From NCBI GenBank assembly GCA_024644505.1, contig JAHEHQ010000006.1:1-18034 (forward strand): a stretch of DNA of 18,034 nucleotides, given 5' to 3'. The DNA is from Gammaproteobacteria bacterium. GTDB taxonomy: Bacteria > Pseudomonadota > Gammaproteobacteria > Chromatiales > Chromatiaceae. The translations under genes were made by a program, and so were the position numbers. Below the pieces are notes generated by a model that saw only the letters and a list, made by a program, of their open reading frames with translations, searched no databases and was not told where the DNA came from. This document shows positions 1 through 6,957 of the stretch, one piece after another; positions within the stretch are counted from its first letter, which is position 1; each line of letters starts with the position of its first letter.

Positions 1-1509
1 GGGAGCCTTGTAACGGCACAGCGAACAAACCCTGCGCTCTGGATCCTGGATTTCATACCCTTTGCCTTTCTTTTTCTCGGCAAGTACGTCAATACACAAC
101 TGACTGACAGCGTAAGCTCGCTTTTTCACAAACACACCGCAGACATGCAGCGCAAGACAGAGGCCCTTGAATCACAGGCTATGCATGATGCAACCCACGA
201 TCCTCTGACTGGATTGCCCAACAGATTGTTGTTACGGGATCGTCTGGAACAGGCCCTGCTGGGCATGCGTCGTAAAAATCGCCTGCTTGCCCTGCTGGTA
301 TTGGATCTGGATAGATTCAAGGAGATCAATGATACCCTCGGTCATCATAGTGGTGATCGCCTGTTGAAGCAGATTGCGGTGCGGTTGAGAGAGGTGGTGT
401 ATCCCACGGATACCCTCGCCCGTCTCGGCGGTGACGAATTTGCCATCCTGCTGCCCTCTCTGGATAACGAGAATGAGATACAGGATGCTGTCAGAAAGAT
501 TCAGCGTTCCTTTTCCACGTCCTTCGTGATCGACAAGATGAGCCTGGATGTGCAGGCAAGTATCGGAATTTCTCTGTCACCCAAACATGGGCACGATGTG
601 GATACCCTCCTGCAGCGGGCCGATGTGGCCATGTATGTGGCAAAGGAGAAGAAGCGTCACTTCTATATCTACGATCCCTGCATAGACAAACACAGTTCCT
701 GGCGCCTCAGCCTGCTTGCCCAGTTGCGGCAAGCTATTACAAGCGGTGATATGCAACTGCACTATCAACCCAAGGTGGCCGCCGATACGGGACAGGTACA
801 TGGGGTGGAGGCCTTGGTACGCTGGAATCACCAAAAGTTCGGTATGATATCGCCCGATGAGTTTATTCATCTCGCCGAGCAGAGTGGCTTGATTATTGAA
901 CTGACGCGCTGGGTTATGCGTACTGCGGTTGATCAAATCATGTCCTGGCATGCCCAGGGGCAAAACCTTGGCGTTGCGGTAAACCTTTCTCCTTCGACTC
1001 TGCTCGATCCTGAATTTCCTGACTTCATGGCAGGTCAACTGGCGTCCTGGAAACTGCCCCCGGGCACGCTTACCCTGGAAATCACCGAATCCACGCTTGT
1101 AAAGGATCCGGACCTGGCTCTGAAGGTCTTGAACAATCTGGCATGCCGGGGGATTTCCATCTCCATAGACGACTTCGGTACCGGTTACTCCTCCCTGGCA
1201 TATCTAAAGAAGATGTCTGCCTCTGAACTAAAGATCGATAAGGCCTTTGTAACAGAAATGCTGACCAGTGAAAGTGATGGGGCCATTGTTCAAGCGACGA
1301 TCGACCTGGCCCATAACCTTGGCCTTAAAGTCGTGGCCGAGGGGGTGGAGAATGTGGAAACCGCCCGTGCACTCGCACAACTGAGGTGCGACTCACTGCA
1401 GGGTTACCACTTCTGCCATCCGTTACCAGCGGATGAGGTCAATGCCTGGCTGGTGTCCCACAATGTTCACAGCATCTTGGAGCGACAGAGGTTAAAAAGT
1501 GTACGCTAA
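1..1509 (+). CDS. GGDEF-EAL c-di-GMP enzyme, 5' end cut by window
   Basis: The reading frame is open from base 1 to the TAA at 1507-1509, so the true start is upstream; the ATG at 145 is internal. Bases 34-90 encode a hydrophobic stretch (ALWILDFIPFAFLFLGKYV) that looks like the last membrane helix, followed by a short linker into the GGDEF domain. The active-site GGDEF is intact at 427-441. The inhibitory I-site (normally RxxD, D six residues before the GG) reads YPTD, so product inhibition is probably lost. The EAL domain has EAL (808-816), NLSP, EITES, DDFGTG (1168-1185), KIDKAF and AEGVE, the complete set of metal and catalytic residues of active c-di-GMP phosphodiesterases. Both cyclase and phosphodiesterase activity are therefore possible on this membrane protein; the sensory part is outside the window. 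The family call is very secure; the net activity is unknown. Confidence 0.96.
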   Translation, partial: GSLVTAQRTNPALWILDFIPFAFLFLGKYVNTQLTDSVSSLFHKHTADMQRKTEALESQAMHDATHDPLTGLPNRLLLRDRLEQALLGMRRKNRLLALLVLDLDRFKEINDTLGHHSGDRLLKQIAVRLREVVYPTDTLARLGGDEFAILLPSLDNENEIQDAVRKIQRSFSTSFVIDKMSLDVQASIGISLSPKHGHDVDTLLQRADVAMYVAKEKKRHFYIYDPCIDKHSSWRLSLLAQLRQAITSGDMQLHYQPKVAADTGQVHGVEALVRWNHQKFGMISPDEFIHLAEQSGLIIELTRWVMRTAVDQIMSWHAQGQNLGVAVNLSPSTLLDPEFPDFMAGQLASWKLPPGTLTLEITESTLVKDPDLALKVLNNLACRGISISIDDFGTGYSSLAYLKKMSASELKIDKAFVTEMLTSESDGAIVQATIDLAHNLGLKVVAEGVENVETARALAQLRCDSLQGYHFCHPLPADEVNAWLVSHNVHSILERQRLKSVR

Positions 1510-1540
1510 GTGCAATTCACAAATCCGGTCTCCCAGCAAC

Positions 1541-1560
1541 GCCTCGGTACAGTACGAGGC
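1541..1560 (+). other. Short inverted repeat between the GGDEF-EAL and kinase genes
   Basis: A perfect 6-bp GC-rich stem (GCCTCG / CGAGGC) encloses an 8-base loop, 31 bases after the stop of the GGDEF-EAL gene and 40 bases before the kinase start. No T-run follows it, so a classical rho-independent terminator is unlikely. It could be a weak terminator, an mRNA-stability hairpin or chance. Confidence 0.3.
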
Positions 1561-1600
1561 TGCATTGATTATCTGTTTCAATCTGCCGGATACAATCTGA

Positions 1601-3427
1601 ATGACCAGGATAAAAATTCCAGGCTTCAAGATGGAGCGGTTTATCGCAGAAGGCGGCATGGCCACCGTTTTCCTTGCTGTTCAGAAATCGCTCCATCGTC
1701 GCGTCGCACTCAAGATACTGAAGAAATTCGACAACGCCGCGCACGCCGAACGTTTTCTGCGTGAAGGGCGCACCATCGCTTCTCTCAATCATCGCAACAT
1801 CATCACCATTCACGATATCGGTGTTATTGATGACCGTCACTATATCTCCATGGAATACCTGGAGGGCGGCTCACTGAGTGAGAAAATCAATGCCGGCATG
1901 CAGGAGCCAGAGATCCTGGACCTGATGCAAAATATCTGCAGTTGCCTGGATTTCGTGCATCGCAAGGGGATCGTTCACCGCGATATCAAGCCCAGCAATA
2001 TACTGTTTCATACGGATGGCACGGCCAAGCTGACCGATTTCGGAATTGCCAAACAACTGAACAACGATCAGGACCTGACCATTGATGGGAGTGCCTTTGG
2101 CAGTCCTTATTATATCAGCCCTGAACAGGCTGAAGGTCAGACATTGGACGGTCGTGCCGATATCTATGCATTGGGCATCATCTTTCACGAGATGCTGACC
2201 GGACAGAAACCCTTTGCGGAAAAATCCCATATAGAGACTATCCTTGCCCACCTAACCCATCCGATACCCAGACTTCCGAAGGCGTTTTCGAAATACCAGG
2301 TCTTGATGGAACGTATGATCGCCAAAGATCCGGGTGATCGCGCGACCTCGGCACAGGAGTTGTTGGATCTTATTCAAAAGATAAGGCATTCCGAAGCGCC
2401 TTCCCGTAGCAAAGATATCAAGCCCCGAAAGAAGGATCTGTCGAGAGACTGGGCCAGGAACCTTGCTGTCGAATGGGGAAAACGTTTACACCCGTCATTC
2501 ATGACTCGAGGGGGTATTATCGAATGGGGAAAAAGGCTGCGCCTGCCGTCCATGACTCAAGGAAACTTTGGCGAGTGGTGGAAACGGCTGCAACTGTCAC
2601 CCATGACCCAAAAGGGCATTGCGCTTTCCGCCCTATTATTATTGGCAGCTGGAACAGGGATACCGCTGTACGGTCATTTGAGCCAGCAGGATCATGCAGT
2701 AACGGTTAAGTCGTTGCCGGTTAATGACGAGATTTCCGTTGAAGTACCGGTATCAGCAGAAGAGGTATCGATATCAGCAGGCACACCCTCAGAGGGAACC
2801 GCTGAGGGTCCTGAAGAGGAAATATCAGGTGCACTGCCACTGACAGTGCCGTCGGAAATGTCCACTACGGCAGCGGTTTCAGCGAAATCCGAGGAAGAAG
2901 AGCCTGATAATCAGAACTTGATATCGGAATCCTTGAAACAACCGGCGGACAAGACGGATTTAAAACACCCGGAGGAAGGGTCAGTTACGGTACAACCGGT
3001 TGACGAAAAGGCTCTGGTGATCAGCCAATCGCTTGTAGCCGGAGCCCGGGCTCTGAAGGCTTATCACCTGACCACGCCATCCGGGGATAACGCTTATTCT
3101 CACTATCAAAAAGTCATCGAACTCGATCCTGACAATTCCGATGCCAAAGCCGGAATCAAAAAGGTTGCCAGTACTTATGCCCTGCTTGCGCGCAAGGAAC
3201 TGAAAAAGAGGAACTACCGGTTGGCACGGGTTTACCTGCGGCGCGGATCCAAGGTGGAGCCCGGTTATGCCACTTGGTCCCAGCTGGATGCGGAAATCAG
3301 CAAACAGGAACAAACCAGTCAGAAGTTGGCAGAACTAGAACAACAACAAGATGTTGAACAAGAAAAAAAGGAGAAGAAACCATTTTCAGAACGTTTCAAG
3401 AACTTCTGGAAATCACTCAAAAAGTGA
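1601..3427 (+). CDS. Transmembrane Hanks-type Ser/Thr protein kinase with TPR-like C-terminal region
   Basis: 608 aa. The kinase domain covers about residues 8-265: glycine loop AEGGMA (16-21, first Gly replaced by Ala), Lys38 in VALK, catalytic HRD at 126-128 with Lys130 and Asn133, DFG at 146-148, and SPE in place of APE at 173-175. All catalytic residues are present, so it should be active. Residues 291-341 form three 17-residue repeats, followed at once by one hydrophobic segment (about 339-359), the predicted membrane span. Beyond it lie a Glu/Ser/Thr/Pro-rich linker (about 365-465), a TPR-like helical part (about 470-575) and a very basic tail, all predicted periplasmic. This matches one-pass bacterial receptor kinases. 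The ATG at 1601 keeps the first beta strand of the fold; the ATG at 1631 would remove it, although 1601 has only a weak ribosome site. Substrates are unknown. It lies 91 bp after the GGDEF-EAL gene on the same strand. Confidence 0.93.
   Translation: MTRIKIPGFKMERFIAEGGMATVFLAVQKSLHRRVALKILKKFDNAAHAERFLREGRTIASLNHRNIITIHDIGVIDDRHYISMEYLEGGSLSEKINAGMQEPEILDLMQNICSCLDFVHRKGIVHRDIKPSNILFHTDGTAKLTDFGIAKQLNNDQDLTIDGSAFGSPYYISPEQAEGQTLDGRADIYALGIIFHEMLTGQKPFAEKSHIETILAHLTHPIPRLPKAFSKYQVLMERMIAKDPGDRATSAQELLDLIQKIRHSEAPSRSKDIKPRKKDLSRDWARNLAVEWGKRLHPSFMTRGGIIEWGKRLRLPSMTQGNFGEWWKRLQLSPMTQKGIALSALLLLAAGTGIPLYGHLSQQDHAVTVKSLPVNDEISVEVPVSAEEVSISAGTPSEGTAEGPEEEISGALPLTVPSEMSTTAAVSAKSEEEEPDNQNLISESLKQPADKTDLKHPEEGSVTVQPVDEKALVISQSLVAGARALKAYHLTTPSGDNAYSHYQKVIELDPDNSDAKAGIKKVASTYALLARKELKKRNYRLARVYLRRGSKVEPGYATWSQLDAEISKQEQTSQKLAELEQQQDVEQEKKEKKPFSERFKNFWKSLKK
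2471..2623 (+). repeat. Three tandem 51-bp in-frame repeats in the kinase juxtamembrane region
   Basis: Units at 2471-2521, 2522-2572 and 2573-2623 each encode 17 residues of the pattern E-W-(G/W)-K-R-L-x-x-x-x-M-T-x-x-x-x-x. The fixed residues are Glu, Trp, Lys-Arg-Leu and Met-Thr. The DNA is diverged but clearly related. The repeats lie between the kinase domain and the predicted membrane span, on the cytoplasmic side. They are basic and rich in Trp and Leu, as expected of a membrane-surface segment. Confidence 0.9.
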
Positions 3428-3518
3428 GCCAAACCTCATAACGCCGGATGATATTCAGTACACTCTGTCTGCTCCATGTTTCCCCCAGTATTCTCGAGTT
3501 TACCGTATAGTCGATTAT

Positions 3519-5768
3519 TCAGATCAACTCCACATCAGAGATGATCTCCACGAGTGCCGGTCCTTCGTGGGCAATGGCCCGGTTTACGGCCTCCTCCAGA
3601 TCCTCCAGTGCAACAACCCTGATCCCGTAACCGCCGCAGTTGCGTGCAAACTCCGAGAAATTCGGATTGTGCAGGCCGGTCTGCCAGACCGGAAAGTGGG
3701 CGGCGCGTTGCTCCTTTGAAATTTTTCCGAGTTCCGTGTTGTTCAACAGGATATGAGTGAGGTTCATGTTGTATTTCACCGCGGTGGTGAACTCGGCGAG
3801 ATACTGGCCGAATCCCCCGTCGCCGCTGATGGAGATCACCGGCCTGCCCTTGTGCTCTTCATTGGCAGAAGTCGCCGCCCAGGCTCCCATAGCTGCCGGA
3901 AAGCCGAACCCTATTGATCCCAGGTATCCTGACATCAGTACGCTCTGCTCCCTGCATTCGAAATACCTGCCGAACGAATAGGTGTTGTTTCCCACATCAA
4001 CGGCGATAACCGCATTGTCGGGAAAGACCCGGGAGAGGACACTGAAGATGGCCGCGGAACTCAGTCCTCTACTGCGATCCCTTTGTTCACGGCGCCGCTT
4101 CTCACCCCGCCACAACTCCCAGCGCTCCGCGAGTTCCTGGCGCTGGTCCAGGATATTCTGCCCGGGGGTTTCTTCCATGGCGCTGATGAACTGACGACAG
4201 GTGACACCTATCTCACCCAATACCGGGATCTCCACCGCGTGAAACTTACCCAATGCCATCGGGTCGAAATCGACCTGAATAATTGGTTTTTTCGGGCTGA
4301 TCCCTGTGTGGTTGGAAAATGAGGCGCCGAACACGATGAGCAGATCGGTCTTGTTCATAAACCAGCTGGCGACCGGGGTGCCGCTCCTGCCAAGCACACC
4401 CCCGGCCAGTGGGTGTTGATCGGATAGCTGACCCTTGGCCTTGAAAGTGGTGAGCACCGGTGCATTCAGAAGTTCAGCCAATGCCATTACATCAGACATG
4501 GATTCGCGGGCGCCGTAACCCACGATGATGACCGGTCTGCCGGCACCTCTGATCCTGTCCACCGCGGCAGCCAGGCTGTCCCGGGACGGTGATACCGACC
4601 TGTCGGCCAGTCTGCCCAGCGGCGATGAAACGGTTGATGCCGCGTCGTCCTGCATCGGTACCACCTGTACCTCATCCGGAAAGATCAGATGGGAAACATC
4701 CCGTTTGACGATGGCATGCTTCAGGGCCAGTGCCATCAGTTCACTGTGCCTGCTGTTGGGCAGTACGGTCTGGCTGAAAGCGCTCACGGCGGAAAACGCA
4801 TCCGCCAGATTGATCTCCTGAAATGCCCCGGGACCGAGTACCTGGGTGTTAACCTGTCCCGTCAACGCAAGCACCGGCGCCCTGTCGACCTTGGCATCCC
4901 ACAGTCCGGTGAGAAGATTGGTTGCGCCGGGGCCGGCGATGGTGAGGCAGGCCGCAGGTTTGCCTGTCAGTTTGGCGAAGCCGGAGCAGGCAAAGGCGGC
5001 GGCACCTTCATGCCGGATCCCGATGTAATGGAGATTGCCCTGCTCCACCTGCTCCCGAACAGCATCAGCAAGCCCCAGATTCGAATGACCCACCATGCCG
5101 AAAACGTGGGAAACCCCCCACTCCACCATGGTCTCCACCATGATGTCGGATACTGTGCGCTGCTTATCCAGGATCTCCTTGATACAGACATATATGCCAT
5201 CGTCGCGCGTCTCGATAGGATAGGTTTCGACGCCGTCGTCAAACCCCCCCGGGGATTTCCCTGTGATGGGATGAAAATCCCAGCCGTGCCATGGGCACCG
5301 CAGCCAGCATTCGCCATCCTCGTTGCATTCGATACTCCCCTCCCCCAGCGGTCCGCCCTGGTGCGGGCAGGCATTATCCAATGCCGCATACTGTTCCTGA
5401 TAACGGACGAGTGCGACCGTCTTGCTGCCCGCCTGCACCGTACGTATCTCCCCATCCAGCAGATCTCCGGTCTCCGCCACCTTGTACCAGGTGTTTTTCA
5501 AACCCTTGTCGGCATCCAGGTCTTCATCGGTGATCTTCTTGTGGCTGCCATCACAATAGGGGGGATTCCGGGTCTTCTTGCATTGACAGAGAAAATACTT
5601 GTCATCCTTTTCAACCTGAAAAGCAACCGGCGTAAATTCCGTACCCCTGTGTGAACCGTCACAGAATGGCTGATTTCCGCTACGACCACAGCTGCACCAG
5701 TAATAATCCTTATCTGATTTCAAGTCTGCGGGTATCGGGCGGGTATCCGCTATTTTGGATCTGGCCAT
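3519..5768 (-). CDS. CDGSH-CDGSH-Rieske-ThDP-dependent enzyme fusion (pyruvate oxidase/acetolactate synthase-like)
   Basis: 749 aa in one uninterrupted frame. Two CDGSH zinc-finger-like [2Fe-2S] sites match the consensus exactly: Cys25, Cys27, Cys36, His40 and Cys61, Cys63, Cys72, His76. A Rieske domain follows (about 92-195) with CPH at 134-136 and CPWH at 158-161, so the 2-Cys/2-His ligand set is complete. From about 203 to the end it is a full ThDP enzyme: pyrimidine-binding domain with the activating Glu254 (RHEGAAAF), a central domain (about 395-525), and a pyrophosphate domain with GDG at 649-651 and NN at 676-677. Family knowledge suggests decarboxylation of a 2-oxoacid. I infer that electrons from the ThDP intermediate could pass to the iron-sulfur clusters. 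It has no signal peptide or membrane segment, so it is probably cytoplasmic. Start ATG 5766-5768 has a strong GAGGAG site 6 bases upstream. It lies 21 bp after the glycosyltransferase gene. Substrate unknown. Confidence 0.94.
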   Translation of the reverse strand: MARSKIADTRPIPADLKSDKDYYWCSCGRSGNQPFCDGSHRGTEFTPVAFQVEKDDKYFLCQCKKTRNPPYCDGSHKKITDEDLDADKGLKNTWYKVAETGDLLDGEIRTVQAGSKTVALVRYQEQYAALDNACPHQGGPLGEGSIECNEDGECWLRCPWHGWDFHPITGKSPGGFDDGVETYPIETRDDGIYVCIKEILDKQRTVSDIMVETMVEWGVSHVFGMVGHSNLGLADAVREQVEQGNLHYIGIRHEGAAAFACSGFAKLTGKPAACLTIAGPGATNLLTGLWDAKVDRAPVLALTGQVNTQVLGPGAFQEINLADAFSAVSAFSQTVLPNSRHSELMALALKHAIVKRDVSHLIFPDEVQVVPMQDDAASTVSSPLGRLADRSVSPSRDSLAAAVDRIRGAGRPVIIVGYGARESMSDVMALAELLNAPVLTTFKAKGQLSDQHPLAGGVLGRSGTPVASWFMNKTDLLIVFGASFSNHTGISPKKPIIQVDFDPMALGKFHAVEIPVLGEIGVTCRQFISAMEETPGQNILDQRQELAERWELWRGEKRRREQRDRSRGLSSAAIFSVLSRVFPDNAVIAVDVGNNTYSFGRYFECREQSVLMSGYLGSIGFGFPAAMGAWAATSANEEHKGRPVISISGDGGFGQYLAEFTTAVKYNMNLTHILLNNTELGKISKEQRAAHFPVWQTGLHNPNFSEFARNCGGYGIRVVALEDLEEAVNRAIAHEGPALVEIISDVELI

Positions 5769-5774
5769 GAGGGT

Positions 5775-5780
5775 CTCCTC
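5775..5780 (-). promoter_or_regulatory. Strong ribosome binding site of the fusion gene
   Basis: GAGGAG on the minus strand, 6 bases before the ATG at 5766-5768. It fixes the start just ahead of the first CDGSH domain, so this domain belongs to the translated protein. It sits inside the 21-bp gap after the glycosyltransferase stop. Confidence 0.8.
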
Positions 5781-5789
5781 TGGTGGAAG

Positions 5790-6854
5790 TTACAGTTTTC
5801 TGGAACGCTGGCTGGTCACGGATAAACCGACCGAGTGGTAGAGTGCCTCGAGCCTCGGCAACACTGCCTCTTCATGGTAAGTCGAGCGATAGGCATCCAG
5901 TGCACAATCTGCCTTTTTTCGGGCAACCCCCGGATTCTCCACAAGCTGCAGGAGCGCATATGCCAAAGATTCCACCGAATCCACATCCGCAAGCCAGGCC
6001 AGCTCGTCTGACAGCACCTGCATGGGTCCTTGGGTGCGGGTGGAAACAATGGGAAGCCCTCGGGCCATTGCCTCGAGCATGACGATGCCGAAGGGTTCGT
6101 CACGCGATGGCAGAACGAATACGTCGGACTGATCCAGCGCCTCGCCTATGTCCTCGATCCAGACCCCAAGGGAAACCTTATCGGCGATGCCCAGCTCCCG
6201 TGCAAGTTCAAACAGCGCATCCTGCTCAGGCCCGCCCCCACCGATCCTCAACTCAGCATCCACCCCCCCGTCCAGCAACTCCTTGTACGACTTGAGCAAC
6301 ACATCGAAGCCCTTTTTGTGTACATATCTTCCATAGGAGATCAGGCGCAGTGGAGATTGTTTGGGAAAACGGGAATTTTGTACAGGCGACAAACGGGAAA
6401 AATTCGGGATAACGACCACGCGATCTTCGGGCCAGTCGAGATCTATTGCATGCCTGCGCTGGTCATCGGTAGTTCCGATCAGGGTATGTACGTAGCGATA
6501 GCGGTTGAGCTGAACATAGTTGTGCAGTTTCGAGACCACCGGCACACCCGCCAGGTTTGCTCCCCGTCCTCCATGCCATGCGGCCCGCTTGAGATGGGTA
6601 TGCACGACCTGCGGTCCGAAGCCGCGAATGGATTTCGCTATGCGCCGCGGGGTGATAAAGTCCAGTTCACTACCTGCATTGACCGTTGAGAGCCGGACGC
6701 CCGGGGCCTTCTCCAGAGCCTCCCGCTTCACGAATTTCCGGTGGCAGATCGCCTGAACCTCATGTCCCCGGGACGCCAATGCCAGCGTCGTATCCACAAA
6801 GGATCGCTCAGCGCCGCCGAATCCCTTTCCCAACATGATCTGGGTGATTTTCAT
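5790..6854 (-). CDS. Glycosyltransferase family 4 (GT-B, group 1)
   Basis: 354 aa. The N-terminal half has the glycine-rich acceptor-side loop (GKGFGGAE, residues 9-16). The C-terminal half has the retaining GT4 signature EPFGIVMLE, with the E-x7-E pair at Glu253 and Glu261, and the preceding sugar-nucleotide-binding strand (LRLISYGR, 169-176). GT4 enzymes transfer a sugar from a nucleotide-activated donor to a growing glycan or lipid at the cytoplasmic face of the membrane; donor and acceptor cannot be told here. The frame stays open upstream to 7112, but that extension runs antisense through aguB and does not look like protein. The ATG at 6852-6854 gives the usual family N-terminus and has a modest AGGG upstream. 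The gene is probably co-transcribed with the fusion gene downstream. There is no polysaccharide cluster around it. Confidence 0.92.
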   Translation of the reverse strand: MKITQIMLGKGFGGAERSFVDTTLALASRGHEVQAICHRKFVKREALEKAPGVRLSTVNAGSELDFITPRRIAKSIRGFGPQVVHTHLKRAAWHGGRGANLAGVPVVSKLHNYVQLNRYRYVHTLIGTTDDQRRHAIDLDWPEDRVVVIPNFSRLSPVQNSRFPKQSPLRLISYGRYVHKKGFDVLLKSYKELLDGGVDAELRIGGGGPEQDALFELARELGIADKVSLGVWIEDIGEALDQSDVFVLPSRDEPFGIVMLEAMARGLPIVSTRTQGPMQVLSDELAWLADVDSVESLAYALLQLVENPGVARKKADCALDAYRSTYHEEAVLPRLEALYHSVGLSVTSQRSRKL

Positions 6855-6911
6855 GAACCCTGTTTGCCTTGAGTCACTTTGGCCGGTGGTTGGGCCCCTC
6901 GTGAAATCGAC

Positions 6912-6920
6912 TGATAGAAT
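6912..6920 (+). promoter_or_regulatory. Possible extended -10 promoter of aguB
   Basis: TG-n-TAGAAT is five of six to the TATAAT consensus plus the extended TG, 37 bases before the aguB start, in the 103-bp gap between two divergent genes. The nearest -35-like hexamer, TTGGGC at 6890-6895, is 19 bases away, so recognition would lean on the extended element. Picked by eye. Confidence 0.35.
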
Positions 6921-6944
6921 ACGCTTCTGGCAGTCCAAGTCTAT

Positions 6945-6949
6945 AAGGA
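6945..6949 (+). promoter_or_regulatory. Ribosome binding site that sets the aguB start
   Basis: AAGGA lies 8 bases before the ATG at 6958. This favours 6958 over the upstream in-frame ATG at 6835, which lies within the divergent glycosyltransferase gene, and over the internal ATG at 6985. Confidence 0.7.
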
Positions 6950-6957
6950 TATCGCAA

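Noticed and set aside
1565..1596. TTGATT ... TACAAT as a kinase promoter
   Set aside because: The spacer is 20 bases and transcription would begin at or after the chosen ATG at 1601.
3428..3518. Terminator between the convergent kinase and fusion genes
   Set aside because: No stem of useful length and no T-run was found in these 91 bases.
4689..5654. 321-codon plus-strand ORF inside the CDGSH-Rieske-ThDP gene
   Set aside because: It has no recognisable motif and no ribosome site, and it is antisense to a gene with complete catalytic motifs; it is a shadow of GC-rich coding DNA.
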